33,613 bases of DNA from Candidatus Thorarchaeota archaeon. Lineage in GTDB: Archaea; Asgardarchaeota; Thorarchaeia; Thorarchaeales; Thorarchaeaceae. Positions 17,506 through 25,645 of this stretch are shown here, piece by piece (position 1 is the first letter of the stretch; each line of letters begins with the position of its first letter). Location of the stretch: NCBI GenBank assembly GCA_018238205.1, contig JABCTV010000015.1:1-33613 (forward strand), written 5' to 3'. The position numbers were made by a program, and so were the translations under genes. Below the pieces are notes generated by a model. That model was not told the DNA's origin. It searched no databases and worked only from the letters and a program-made list of their open reading frames with translations.

Positions 17506-18837
17506 GTGGTACGAGTAAAACCATTCAGAGCTTTCAGGTACGACGAGAGCAAAGTCGGTGACCTATCGAAAGTTGTCACACCTCCTTATGATATCATCAA
17601 GGGCGCAAAGGTGGACGAACTACAAGGACTTTCTGAACATAATATCGCTTGGATAATTAAAAACAAACCAAGAGATGATGATACTCCTGAGAGTAACCAA
17701 TACACAAGAGCAAGGGACTTTCTCAACAAATGGGTTGATGATAATTCGTTGAAGCAAGATGAGAAAGAATCGTTCTATGTCTATGGTCAGGATTTTGAAG
17801 TCGAAGGAAAGAAGCTCTTTCGGTTTGGGTTCATTGGTCTTATCGAGCTTGAGGACTTCGCGTCCGAAGCACCAAGTTCTGGATCATTTGCAGGCGTGCT
17901 ACAACATGAAGAAACCCTACCCAAAGACATTGTTGATAGACTCAGCTTGTGCAGAAGCTCGATGGCAAACTTTGGTCAGATTTTTGTCATTTATCCTGAC
18001 AAAGAGGGAAGCGTTGATGCAGTCCTAGAGAAGAATATGAAGAAAGGACCAGTAGCAGACATTACTGATACTGCAGGAGTAAGACATCGAATTTGGGCGG
18101 TTGATGATGAAGCTGATGTTAAAGCAGTTTCTGCGAATATGGCAGACAAGTATATCATTATTGCAGATGGTCATCATCGCTATAAGACAGCACTTCAATT
18201 ATCGACTGATAATCCGGATTTGGAATCAGCTAAATATAGGATGCTGACTTTTGTGAATATCTCAAACCCGGGTTTGGTAGTACTTCCAACTCATAGACTT
18301 GTACAAAACTTAGAGGTCTTTTCGAAAGAGAAACTTCTCGAGGATATCAAAGGATACTTCGATCTAGAAATCTTCGATAACAAAGACGATATGTTCAACC
18401 ATATGGACAAGATGTTCACACAGAACAAACATTCCTTTGGTCTGTTCATGGATGATGGAAATTACTATACATTCACATTGAATGATATGAAAATAATGGA
18501 TTCACTACTTGGCGATAAATCTCCAGAACTTCGCAGTCTAGATGTGGCAATTCTTCATGCTCTTATTCTTGACAAGATGCTGGGAATTGACAAAGAGAAA
18601 CTACTCCAAGGTACTATGAAGGGTGGTGGCTTTGTATCATACATCAAGGGTATTGGAGATGCAGTAGATGAATCAATAAAAACCGTTAAGGGTCCATCCC
18701 AGGCGGTTTTCTTTATGAATCCAACCAGAATTGAAGAGGTCGAGGCAGTGTCAAAGAACTTTGAGTGCATGCCTCAGAAAAGCACTTTCTTCCATCCAAA
18801 AATATGGACTGGATTCACTATCAACAAATTAAGGTGA
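17506..18837 (+). CDS. DUF1015 family protein, serC-linked; candidate free-serine kinase
   Basis: I place the start at GTG 17506 (product MVRVKPFRAFRYDE, 443 aa), which matches the usual N-terminus of the family and has AAGGAAG just upstream; the frame is open back to GTG 17443. Family motifs visible are KPFRAFRYD, VVTPPYDII (near residue 30) and IIADGHHRYKTAL (Asp221-Tyr226). The DGHHRY motif resembles the D-G-x-H-R motif of the ParB/sulfiredoxin fold, used by SerK and SbnI to phosphorylate free serine. serC begins 5 bases after the stop, with its ribosome site (AGGTGAG) spanning this stop codon, so the two are translationally coupled. Free-serine kinase activity is my inference; the membership in DUF1015 is firm. 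Confidence 0.88.
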   Translation: MVRVKPFRAFRYDESKVGDLSKVVTPPYDIIKGAKVDELQGLSEHNIAWIIKNKPRDDDTPESNQYTRARDFLNKWVDDNSLKQDEKESFYVYGQDFEVEGKKLFRFGFIGLIELEDFASEAPSSGSFAGVLQHEETLPKDIVDRLSLCRSSMANFGQIFVIYPDKEGSVDAVLEKNMKKGPVADITDTAGVRHRIWAVDDEADVKAVSANMADKYIIIADGHHRYKTALQLSTDNPDLESAKYRMLTFVNISNPGLVVLPTHRLVQNLEVFSKEKLLEDIKGYFDLEIFDNKDDMFNHMDKMFTQNKHSFGLFMDDGNYYTFTLNDMKIMDSLLGDKSPELRSLDVAILHALILDKMLGIDKEKLLQGTMKGGGFVSYIKGIGDAVDESIKTVKGPSQAVFFMNPTRIEEVEAVSKNFECMPQKSTFFHPKIWTGFTINKLR

Positions 18838-18842
18838 GTTTG

Positions 18843-19928
18843 ATGACAAAGAGAAAATTTAATTTTTTCCCGGGACCAGCGACTCTACCTCTTCCCGCAC
18901 TTGAAAAGGCAAGAGATGAGTTTCTAGACTTTGAAGGCACTGGAATGTCAGTGTTAGAAATCTCGCATCGTTCCAAACCTTGGCAGAAAGTCATGGATGA
19001 TGCTGATGCGCTAGTTAGAGAAGTGATGGGTGTTCCAAGCGACTACAAAGTAATGTGGCTAGGTGGCGGTGCATCATCACAATTCTACATGGTACCAGCT
19101 AATCTCCAAGTTCCAGGTAAACCCATGGAATATGTAAACACTGGAGGTTGGTCTACAAAAGCCATCAAAGAGGTCGAGCTCTATGGAGAAACAAAAGTAA
19201 TCGCATCTTCGAAAGAAGAGAACTTCTCATACATACCAGCTGATGTCGAATTCAGTGAAGGAGCAGCATATGCACACATCACTAGTAACAACACACTCTA
19301 TGGAACAGAATGGAACTATGAGCCAAAGGTTCCAAGTGATGTACCACTTGTTTGTGACATGTCATCAGACATAATGGCCCGAAAAGCCAATGTCAAGGAT
19401 CACGGCGTCATTTATGCAGGTGCTCAGAAGAACCTGGGTCCTGCTGGAGTAACCTTAGTTATTGTTAGAGAGGACCTGATAGATCGTGTGCCAGAGAACA
19501 TGCCAACTATGCAAAAGTGGAGTACTCACGTTGCTAAGGGTTCGATGTTCAATACCCCTCCAGTCTTTCCAATTTACATGTGTAAATTAGGGCTAGAACA
19601 TCTCAAGGAGATGGGAGGAGTAAAAGCGATGGAGAAGCTCAATCGTGAAAAGGCAAAGATTCTCTATGACGTGATTGATTCTTCGGATGGATTTTACAAA
19701 GGTCATGCTAGAGTAGATTCTCGCTCATTAATGAATGTCACATTCACAATGGAAACACCAGAGCTTGAGAATAAATGTGTAGACGAGGCAATTCCGCTTG
19801 ATTTGATTGGTCTGAAAGGTCATAGATCAGTGGGTGGTATGAGAGCTTCAATCTACAATGCAATGCCCATCGAGGGAGTCAAAAAACTAGCAAAGTATCT
19901 TACAGAATTCAAAGAAAAGAACCAGTAA
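18843..19928 (+). CDS. serC: Phosphoserine aminotransferase
   Basis: SerC interconverts 3-phosphohydroxypyruvate plus glutamate and O-phosphoserine plus 2-oxoglutarate, using PLP, in the cytosol. The 361-aa length equals bacterial SerC. Visible: KFNFFPGPATLPLPALEKA at the N-terminus, MSVLEISHRSKPW, the phosphate-binding WLGGGASSQF, and GAQKNLGPAG with PLP lysine Lys196, then a C-terminal SVGGMRASIYNAMPI substrate loop. The frame opens at 18765, but ATG 18843 with AGGTGAG upstream is clearly the start. It follows DUF1015 in a two-gene operon and is ended by a strong hairpin and T-run. Confidence 0.96.
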   Translation: MTKRKFNFFPGPATLPLPALEKARDEFLDFEGTGMSVLEISHRSKPWQKVMDDADALVREVMGVPSDYKVMWLGGGASSQFYMVPANLQVPGKPMEYVNTGGWSTKAIKEVELYGETKVIASSKEENFSYIPADVEFSEGAAYAHITSNNTLYGTEWNYEPKVPSDVPLVCDMSSDIMARKANVKDHGVIYAGAQKNLGPAGVTLVIVREDLIDRVPENMPTMQKWSTHVAKGSMFNTPPVFPIYMCKLGLEHLKEMGGVKAMEKLNREKAKILYDVIDSSDGFYKGHARVDSRSLMNVTFTMETPELENKCVDEAIPLDLIGLKGHRSVGGMRASIYNAMPIEGVKKLAKYLTEFKEKNQ

Positions 19929-19934
19929 ATGAAT

Positions 19935-19981
19935 GGTGGAGGATTATTTCCTCCGCCTTCCATATTTTTTCAAACTTTTTT
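19935..19981 (+). terminator. Intrinsic-type terminator of the DUF1015-serC operon
   Basis: GGTGGAGGA (19935-19943) pairs over 9 positions (one G-T) with TCCTCCGCC (19949-19957) around a 5-base loop, followed by T6 at 19965-19970 and T7 at 19975-19981. It begins 6 bases after the serC stop. Confidence 0.8.
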
Positions 19982-20305
19982 CCTGCGTGTGAACTTCTTC
20001 ACAGCTGCTTCTAGTTCTTTTGTCATCTCTGGAATAGCATCCAGTTCAATCAAACCTTTGTATGTACGACGCATCACAAGTCCACTTACATTCACTTCCA
20101 AATTCCGCATACTCTTTTCTCCAAAGAATGTCTTCAAAGCAGAAGCAATTGGTATCAAAACTCCACCAGGAAGTCGTCTTGCAAGATTTTCCTCGCAACA
20201 ATGACAATCAATCATTATTATAGTGTTCTCATTATCTAAGAGAACCTCAACTGGCATCTCTCGCTTTGAACCCAATTTCAATGTGAATTTGCCAATCAAT
20301 TTCAT
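19970..20305 (-). CDS. Uncharacterised 111-aa protein with a DCHCCEEN cysteine cluster
   Basis: I do not recognise it. The product has N-terminal beta strands, then IIMIDCHCCEENLARRLPGG with Cys34, Cys36 and Cys37, a helix IPIASALKTFFGE, another strand pair (LEVNVSGLVMRRTYKGLIEL) and a C-terminal helix ending in a basic FTRRKKV. A three-cysteine cluster in a buried strand suggests a metal or cofactor site. A TATA-like CATATACAAC (minus, about 20332-20341) lies about 30 bases before ATG 20305, so the leader is short. The stop codon sits inside the T-run of the serC terminator, so the two convergent units share this end. Confidence 0.65.
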   Translation of the reverse strand: MKLIGKFTLKLGSKREMPVEVLLDNENTIIMIDCHCCEENLARRLPGGVLIPIASALKTFFGEKSMRNLEVNVSGLVMRRTYKGLIELDAIPEMTKELEAAVKKFTRRKKV

Positions 20306-20410
20306 TGTTCTAACCCTTAGATTTGATGAGTTGTATATGTTCGCAATAGCTGAACTACATATAAGACCTGCTCAGGCCGCTCAACTTCAACGAATGACCT
20401 GAAAAGGTAC

Positions 20411-20427
20411 CAGTAAAAACTTTACTG
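20411..20427 (-). terminator. Perfect 7-bp hairpin right after the second S8 gene
   Basis: CAGTAAA (20411-20417), 3-base loop, TTTACTG (20421-20427); it starts 2 bases after the stop of the S8 gene on minus and is followed there by a short CTTTTC. A weak terminator or 3'-end stabiliser. Confidence 0.4.
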
Positions 20428-20429
20428 AT

Positions 20430-23021
20430 TTATCTTGACCTCCGTCGGCTATAAACAATATAGACAACAAAAATCACCAATACTCCTGTTAACAATAACA
20501 AAAGCCTCAGTGAATCAAGTTGGTCGTCTGGTATTGTCGAACTCGACGTGGTGGTAGTTGTTGTGGTTGTAGTGGTTGTTGTTTCACCAACAGTATAGCT
20601 GAACAAGCTCGATGTTGCCCAGAAACCAAGTGTATCATTTGCATAGAATCTGTATTCTATTGTCGTTCCATTGGGATATGCTGGAATAGTTGCATTATAT
20701 GTAACTCCATTCCAAGACATTGTGATATTCATCCAGAGAGTTCCATTAGAATAAGAAAGGATTACTGTATCAACTCCACTGACATCTGTCACAATAATAT
20801 CAACCAGCACCGATTCTGTATTAATTGGAATATTGGGTGTTCTAGTATGTAACCCAAACTCAGGTGGCTCAGTATCCGCTAGTAGAATAGATACAGCTGC
20901 ATCAGCATCGATCTTACCCCAACCCCAATCATTGTTAGGTACAACTCCAGTAAAGCCATCACTTCTTGCTGTTGATTCGATGATTGTCTTGACTTGACTT
21001 CCGCTTGTGGGGTCCGCCTGAAGCATTAGTGCAACACACCCTGCAACATGAGGACCTGCGGCACTAGTACCACTAAACAAACGGTAACTGCCAAATTGCA
21101 TATCGAATGGAAGACCTCCACCTTGGTTGTACCATGGTGCCCATGTGGATCCATTTGAATAAGCAGTGATGATATCAAAACCACCGGGTGCGGAAATACT
21201 CTGTTTCATTACTCCATCAATTCTGGGTCCTCTAGAGGAGTAACTGGCTAGATCGCCAATAGTACCAAATCGTGTATTGTAACTGGCTACACTAATCGCA
21301 CTATCAGCTGTGGATGGCCATGTTATTTGGAAGTCATTTGTAAAATCACTAGTCCATATGCAACCTCCAGACCAGCTACTCCGATCATCGGATATGTAAC
21401 CATGGAAGTTTGTAGGATCTGGAGTTGTAACGTTCAGCTTGTGGAAGGGAGGAATTGTGATTACGGGAATATTCCCATGTATCCAGATTCCTAACATACT
21501 TGTACCTCGTGTTGAGGTTGAAATGAAAGATTCTACAACGAAATTAGTCGTACCTGTTTCATGTGAAAAATTGCCATAACCAATTCCGGGGTGTAAGTAA
21601 ATTGTGATTGTGAAGTTTGCAGGAATAAAGGAGGATCTATCCATAATCAAACTGAAGTTACATGCTTGGAAGTCTGTGGGATCCACTGATAAAATGGTGA
21701 TATACACGTTATTGATGTCTTCAGGTTCACCGCTTGGAACCGCGAAATCAACTTGATATGAAACCATAGGAGCGGTCGTAAACATACTATGTTTTTGAGA
21801 TCCACCAAGGTTTCCACTAGGAGAAATGACTGGGATTCCATCAGCCACGAGTTCATCAATCATCTCTTCAGCCAGAGAACTACCATCCAGGTATTGATAT
21901 GTCCATGAGCCAATTTCTGTAATGATTACATCAGCACCAGTAGCATTTGCGTATGCTAATCCTTCTTCAATACTGAGCGTTGTGTTTTCATCGCCAATTA
22001 CTCGGATCATCATTAGCTCTGCATCGGGAGCTACTCCAACCCACTGTCTAAATCCGAGTTGGCCGCCTAGAAGTATACCAGCAACAGCGGTTCCATGACC
22101 TCCACCGTTTGACATAGTATCCCTATGATTACTCAGTGTCAGATTCTGCTCACGATCCCAGACCTGCAGAGATTGCATAGGTGTACCATCCCTCTCTACG
22201 ATGTAACGAGTTTTTGGGGTTCCCAACATGACCAAATCTTCCCAGCCATCTAGCAAACCATTACCTGATGTATCATTCACAACAAAGAAGAGTTCTCCAA
22301 CATCAGGGATTGCATTTTGTATAAGATTATCTACCCAGAGCCATTCTGTTTGAACATCGAAGACTCCATTCCTGTCTAGATCCAAGGCATAGAGGGTTTC
22401 ATTGACGTCAAGTGCAAAGTCTCGATTGAAATCAACACCATCAGAACCATTTAGGAAACCACTACTAGTTGCATTAACATACCAGTGTGAACCACCATCC
22501 GCAAACCAAAGATCAGGATGTCGCCAATCCACTCCTGAGTCAAGATCAGCAATTAGAATTCCTTCGCCCGTTACATTTCTACCAAAATCATCGAGAGCAT
22601 TCCAGACGTCATCAGCATTAATTTCAGGGATAGAAATATCTCGTGGTGACTCTAGAAATTGAGCATGAGTTTGTGAGGCGATTTCACTTACATCATTCAT
22701 ACTCATTAATGACTCGAAACTAGCAGCGCTTCCATCCAAGAGATAATAGGGACCAACGTGACTCATTGATGGACTACCTAAACTGAATTCTAAATCCAGA
22801 GAGTTTATAGTGTCAAGAAGCGAGGTTGTTAAACCGTTCTCAAACTTGACAACGACAGGAATCTGTTCACCATATACCTCTGTGAGTGCAGTAAAATCAA
22901 GAGGTGTGGCTTCATGCATTACTGTCTGCGGATCATCTACCGATGATAGATAGAAAAGAGCAGGGATACTTGATAACACTAAGCATGCCATTAGTAGCAC
23001 GCTTACCAATTTCCTTTGCAT
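20430..23021 (-). CDS. Secreted, membrane-anchored subtilisin-like serine protease (S8) with poly-Thr stalk
   Basis: ATG 23021 is chosen over the frame's opening at 23099 because it starts a signal peptide (MQRKLVSVLLMACLVLSSIPA) and has GAGGAG about 10 bases upstream. The 863-aa product carries the S8 triad Asp161 (IADLDSGVDW), His309 (GGHGTAVAGI) and Ser653 (SGTSAAGPHVAG), with GNLGG before the serine. The Asp-His gap (148 residues) is very long and contains calcium-loop-like DLDRNGVFD and DTSGNGLLDGWED. After the catalytic domain come one beta-sandwich module (FGLHTRTPNIPINTESVLVD onward), a run of about 11 Thr plus Ser, one membrane helix (LRLLLLLTGVLVIFVVYIVY) and a basic RRRSR end. It should sit on the cell surface with the protease outside. 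Its layout parallels the S8 gene at 3028-6198. Confidence 0.94.
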   Translation of the reverse strand: MQRKLVSVLLMACLVLSSIPALFYLSSVDDPQTVMHEATPLDFTALTEVYGEQIPVVVKFENGLTTSLLDTINSLDLEFSLGSPSMSHVGPYYLLDGSAASFESLMSMNDVSEIASQTHAQFLESPRDISIPEINADDVWNALDDFGRNVTGEGILIADLDSGVDWRHPDLWFADGGSHWYVNATSSGFLNGSDGVDFNRDFALDVNETLYALDLDRNGVFDVQTEWLWVDNLIQNAIPDVGELFFVVNDTSGNGLLDGWEDLVMLGTPKTRYIVERDGTPMQSLQVWDREQNLTLSNHRDTMSNGGGHGTAVAGILLGGQLGFRQWVGVAPDAELMMIRVIGDENTTLSIEEGLAYANATGADVIITEIGSWTYQYLDGSSLAEEMIDELVADGIPVISPSGNLGGSQKHSMFTTAPMVSYQVDFAVPSGEPEDINNVYITILSVDPTDFQACNFSLIMDRSSFIPANFTITIYLHPGIGYGNFSHETGTTNFVVESFISTSTRGTSMLGIWIHGNIPVITIPPFHKLNVTTPDPTNFHGYISDDRSSWSGGCIWTSDFTNDFQITWPSTADSAISVASYNTRFGTIGDLASYSSRGPRIDGVMKQSISAPGGFDIITAYSNGSTWAPWYNQGGGLPFDMQFGSYRLFSGTSAAGPHVAGCVALMLQADPTSGSQVKTIIESTARSDGFTGVVPNNDWGWGKIDADAAVSILLADTEPPEFGLHTRTPNIPINTESVLVDIIVTDVSGVDTVILSYSNGTLWMNITMSWNGVTYNATIPAYPNGTTIEYRFYANDTLGFWATSSLFSYTVGETTTTTTTTTTTTSSSTIPDDQLDSLRLLLLLTGVLVIFVVYIVYSRRRSR
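20545..20585 (-). repeat. Poly-Thr coding low-complexity tract
   Basis: A run of ACC/ACA/ACT codons encodes the threonine stalk between the protease ectodomain and its membrane anchor; such a tract is a likely O-glycosylated spacer and prone to length variation. Confidence 0.7.
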
Positions 23022-23137
23022 AGGATAATACTCCTCAGAATTCTGGCGGCGATTGGAAGATAACGTAAATCCAATCTCTGTTATAGTATAATACTTCATT
23101 AACCTATTAATTTATGCAGGAAGGCTTCTATTACGAA

Positions 23138-24562
23138 TTACAGTTCCCGATCAATGATATTCAAATCACTATCAAAGATATTCTCAGTACCTTTTGATTT
23201 CCTAAGGTCAACTTTTCTATCACGTAAGACGTTCACTGATGCATAGAAATCAACAGACTCGTCTGCCCGTGAAATCTTCTGCCCTTCATAGAGGGAAGTA
23301 CCGGCGCTTACTAAATATGAAACAGTGATACAAATGGCTAGTGGAATTACCAAGTCAAATGAGAGGCTCATCTCTAACATCATTACACAAGTGGCGACGG
23401 GTGTGTTTGTAGTTGCTGCAAGGACTGCGCCCATTCCAAGCACCATGAAAGCCGCAACATTTTCTGGATGAAATATCTCACCAAATATGGACCCAAGCAT
23501 TGCACCAACAAAGAGGGATGACGCAAGCACTCCACCAGAAACACGACCAGCTACTACAAAGGATGATGCAAATAGCTTGCTAAATAATAGTATGACAAGA
23601 ATGATAATTGGTTGCGGATTTTCTGCCAGGAAATTAATGACTTCGTAACCCATTCCCGCTATTGTCAGTGAAGGACCAGCAACTAAGACAGCAAAGAAGA
23701 TAACCACGCAAGCTAAGAGTGACCCAAAGATAGGATCCGCCCAATCAGGTAACTTCATTGTGAAGAAATTACGAGTTGCCATTAAACTTACAGCAAATAA
23801 GATTGATACAAGACCGGCTATTAGACCAAAGAAAATGAGGAGTGGGGTTTCACCCAGTGTAAACTGATATGATGCCTGAAAGGTGAAAAGATGGCTCGAA
23901 CCGGTCTGTGTGATATAAGAGTAAATCCCACTGAAAACTATGAATGATGTAATAGCAGCAATGACTGTTGGAACAAAGTAGCCTAGCCGAGCATCTCGTT
24001 TGTAAGGAGCTTCAGTGGCAAATAGCGCACCTCCTAAAGGTGCTCCGTAGATTCCAGCAGTTGCAGCCGCTGAACCCATCATTAGAAAGACTCGCAAGTG
24101 AGAAGGGTCCTTGAACCCAAGTCGGTGACCAATCTGACTACCAACGCCTGCACCTATTAGAACAGCTGGCCCCTCACGGCCTACAGGATTTCCAGTTCCG
24201 ATTGAAACTGATGTCGCAATCATTTTCGTGATCGTTGTACCTTTACGGAGTGCACTTGGTTTATGAGTTATTTCGATGGCTTTTGAAATTCCACTACCTT
24301 GAATCTCATTTCGACCAAAATAGATGAGGAGTCCTGAGAAGGCACCACCAATAAGTGGAGCAAGAAAAATTGGAAGTGAAGAAAAAGCGAATATAGTTGC
24401 TTCAATCATTAGTTGGAATGCGACCATGAAAAGACCACAAACTAGACCAACAAGAATTGAGGCTGGAACGTAGAGCTTGTAGAATCGTAAGAAGTGACTG
24501 ATATGGAATAGATCCTTCAGAGGAATCACATTCTCAATTTTCTTTTCAGCCATATCACTCAC
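23138..24562 (-). CDS. ClC-family chloride channel/transporter
   Basis: The 474-aa protein has about ten hydrophobic helices and the ClC anion-site motifs in order: GSGISKAIE (GSGIP-type), GNPVGREGPAV with the gating Glu of GREGP, and GGVLASSLFVGAML (GGxxxP-like). The second Glu used for proton coupling in CLC-ec1 (E203, in IIEEMR) is replaced: the matching stretch is GGALFATEAPYK, with Ala at that place. So it may be a channel, or a transporter that couples differently. No CBS domains. The start is GTG 24562 or ATG 24553; neither has a strong ribosome site. It is followed on the same strand by the second S8 gene after 116 bases, and is divergent from the winged-helix gene. Confidence 0.93.
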   Translation of the reverse strand: MSDMAEKKIENVIPLKDLFHISHFLRFYKLYVPASILVGLVCGLFMVAFQLMIEATIFAFSSLPIFLAPLIGGAFSGLLIYFGRNEIQGSGISKAIEITHKPSALRKGTTITKMIATSVSIGTGNPVGREGPAVLIGAGVGSQIGHRLGFKDPSHLRVFLMMGSAAATAGIYGAPLGGALFATEAPYKRDARLGYFVPTVIAAITSFIVFSGIYSYITQTGSSHLFTFQASYQFTLGETPLLIFFGLIAGLVSILFAVSLMATRNFFTMKLPDWADPIFGSLLACVVIFFAVLVAGPSLTIAGMGYEVINFLAENPQPIIILVILLFSKLFASSFVVAGRVSGGVLASSLFVGAMLGSIFGEIFHPENVAAFMVLGMGAVLAATTNTPVATCVMMLEMSLSFDLVIPLAICITVSYLVSAGTSLYEGQKISRADESVDFYASVNVLRDRKVDLRKSKGTENIFDSDLNIIDREL

Positions 24563-24646
24563 TAAGCCAGAGATTTTGTACTTCTAAATCGCTAATTCCA
24601 TCAGATTTATCTCTTACCGGTATCTTACTTGGGTTGGAGACCCCCC
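24563..24646. promoter_or_regulatory. Divergent promoter region of ClC and the winged-helix regulator
   Basis: The 84 bases must serve both genes. A TATA-like GATTTAG (minus, about 24584-24590) would start the ClC transcript close to its GTG; GATTTATC (plus, 24604-24611) lies about 40 bases before the regulator's start. GGAGA (24636-24640) is the regulator's ribosome site. An autoregulated arrangement is possible. Confidence 0.4.
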
Positions 24647-25129
24647 TTGGCTGGCAAGAAAAAGACCGACACTGCAGAATCTAAGGAGGTAGATGACCTC
24701 AGTATAGAGGAAGTGCAGGATAGGTTAGATGAAATCTCAGATAGACTTGCTAGGCTTGAAGATATTCTAGAAAGAGTTGGACCAGGAATCGAGGAAGTAC
24801 AGACATCTGCAAAGGTCATCCGCGAGGGTTTTGCATTTTACGATGGCATGGTAAAATTGATGGGTAAATTCACAAAGGCTGAAAGATTGGAATCACGATT
24901 TGGTGACTTGAAGAAAGATGATATCAGCTGGCGAATCATTCAGATTCTAGACAATTCCTCACGCCCCTTGAACATCAGTCAAATAACTGCTGGAGTCAGA
25001 GCCGAGAGAGGTACTGCTTCAAGACGGATTGTTCGTGAACGTGTCAACGATCTTGTAGCTCGGGATATTCTTCAAGTCATAGAAGACGAAGATGATCGAG
25101 CAAGATACTTTGCATTAGTAAGGGACTAA
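24647..25129 (+). CDS. Coiled-coil plus winged-helix DNA-binding protein
   Basis: I choose TTG 24647 as the start because GGAGA lies 6-7 bases upstream; the frame is open a further six codons to TTG 24629. The ~160-aa product begins with a Lys-rich tip (MAGKKKTDTAE), then a heptad-patterned helix IEEVQDRLDEISDRLARLEDILERV (about residues 19-43), a linker, and a winged helix-turn-helix: SWRIIQILDNSSRPLNISQI / ERGTASRRIVRERVNDLVARDIL / VIEDEDDRARYFALV. This is a MarR/ArsR-like archaeal layout with coiled-coil dimerisation. No ligand site is visible. It is divergent from ClC and upstream of the two small paralogues. Confidence 0.78.
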   Translation: MAGKKKTDTAESKEVDDLSIEEVQDRLDEISDRLARLEDILERVGPGIEEVQTSAKVIREGFAFYDGMVKLMGKFTKAERLESRFGDLKKDDISWRIIQILDNSSRPLNISQITAGVRAERGTASRRIVRERVNDLVARDILQVIEDEDDRARYFALVRD

Positions 25130-25183
25130 CTGGATTACTTGCACTGTTCAGAAAGCCAAATGGTACTGGTCACAAGTTTCCAG

Positions 25184-25193
25184 ATTATATATA
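25184..25193 (+). promoter_or_regulatory. TATA box of the small paralogue operon
   Basis: ATTATATATA, the clearest TATA element in the window, centred about 43 bases before ATG 25232; initiation 25 bases downstream would leave a leader of about 15-20 bases. Confidence 0.6.
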
Positions 25194-25231
25194 CTGAGTG
25201 ACCACCCAATACATACTTGGTGAACAATAAA

Positions 25232-25645
25232 ATGAGTGACGAATACTCAGATAATGAACCAAAGAGAAAGAAGAAGAGCTCATCCAGTGATATGAATGAA
25301 CTTCGTGAAGTTGCTGAAGTACTGCCAGAGATATTTGGTGCTTTGAATGAATCAATACCAAAGCTGATATCTGGTTTGATTGGAAGTGTCTACAGCCCAG
25401 AATCTGCTGGAAACATGGCTAAAGGAATTGGCCAGTTTTACAGCAATCTAGTTGCGGAAGGAATTCCAGAGGATGTAGCACTGGATATGACCAAGAAATT
25501 TGTGGGCGCTCTGGATTTCGGGAAACTGATTAGCATGGTTAGTGACGAATCCACTTCTTCAGTCAAAAGAAAGAAGAAAAGACGTAAAGTTGAAGTTGAT
25601 TTTGATGATGAAGATGAAGCATTCGATGAGGAGTTTGAAGAGTAG
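25232..25645 (+). CDS. Small charged protein with FY-x2-LVA-x-GIP motif (paralogue A)
   Basis: ATG 25232 is chosen because GGTGA ends 8 bases upstream; the frame also opens at TTG 25217 and GTG 25220. The ~137-aa product has a Lys/Ser-rich head (KRKKKSSSSD), a helical core with LPEIFGALNESIPKLISGLI and FYSNLVAEGIPEDVALDMT, then a basic patch KRKKKRRK and a strongly acidic tail (DFDDEDEAFDEEFEE). The core motif is repeated in the next gene, so the two are paralogues. The opposite charged tails look like binding arms for nucleic acid or protein partners. The stop overlaps the next GTG by one base. Function unknown. Confidence 0.75.
   Translation: MSDEYSDNEPKRKKKSSSSDMNELREVAEVLPEIFGALNESIPKLISGLIGSVYSPESAGNMAKGIGQFYSNLVAEGIPEDVALDMTKKFVGALDFGKLISMVSDESTSSVKRKKKRRKVEVDFDDEDEAFDEEFEE

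Noticed and set aside
19929-20204. 91-aa plus-strand ORF after serC
   Set aside because: It begins inside the terminator hairpin and is the complement of the 111-aa gene.
20545-20585. Short direct repeats that might suggest a CRISPR or VNTR
   Set aside because: Simple Thr codon run inside a coding sequence; no spacer pattern.
20520-20852. Cys-rich 110-aa plus-strand ORF, resembling a cysteine-rich peptide
   Set aside because: It is the complement of the poly-Thr and nearby codons of the S8 gene; the Cys/Gly richness comes from ACA/ACC codons.
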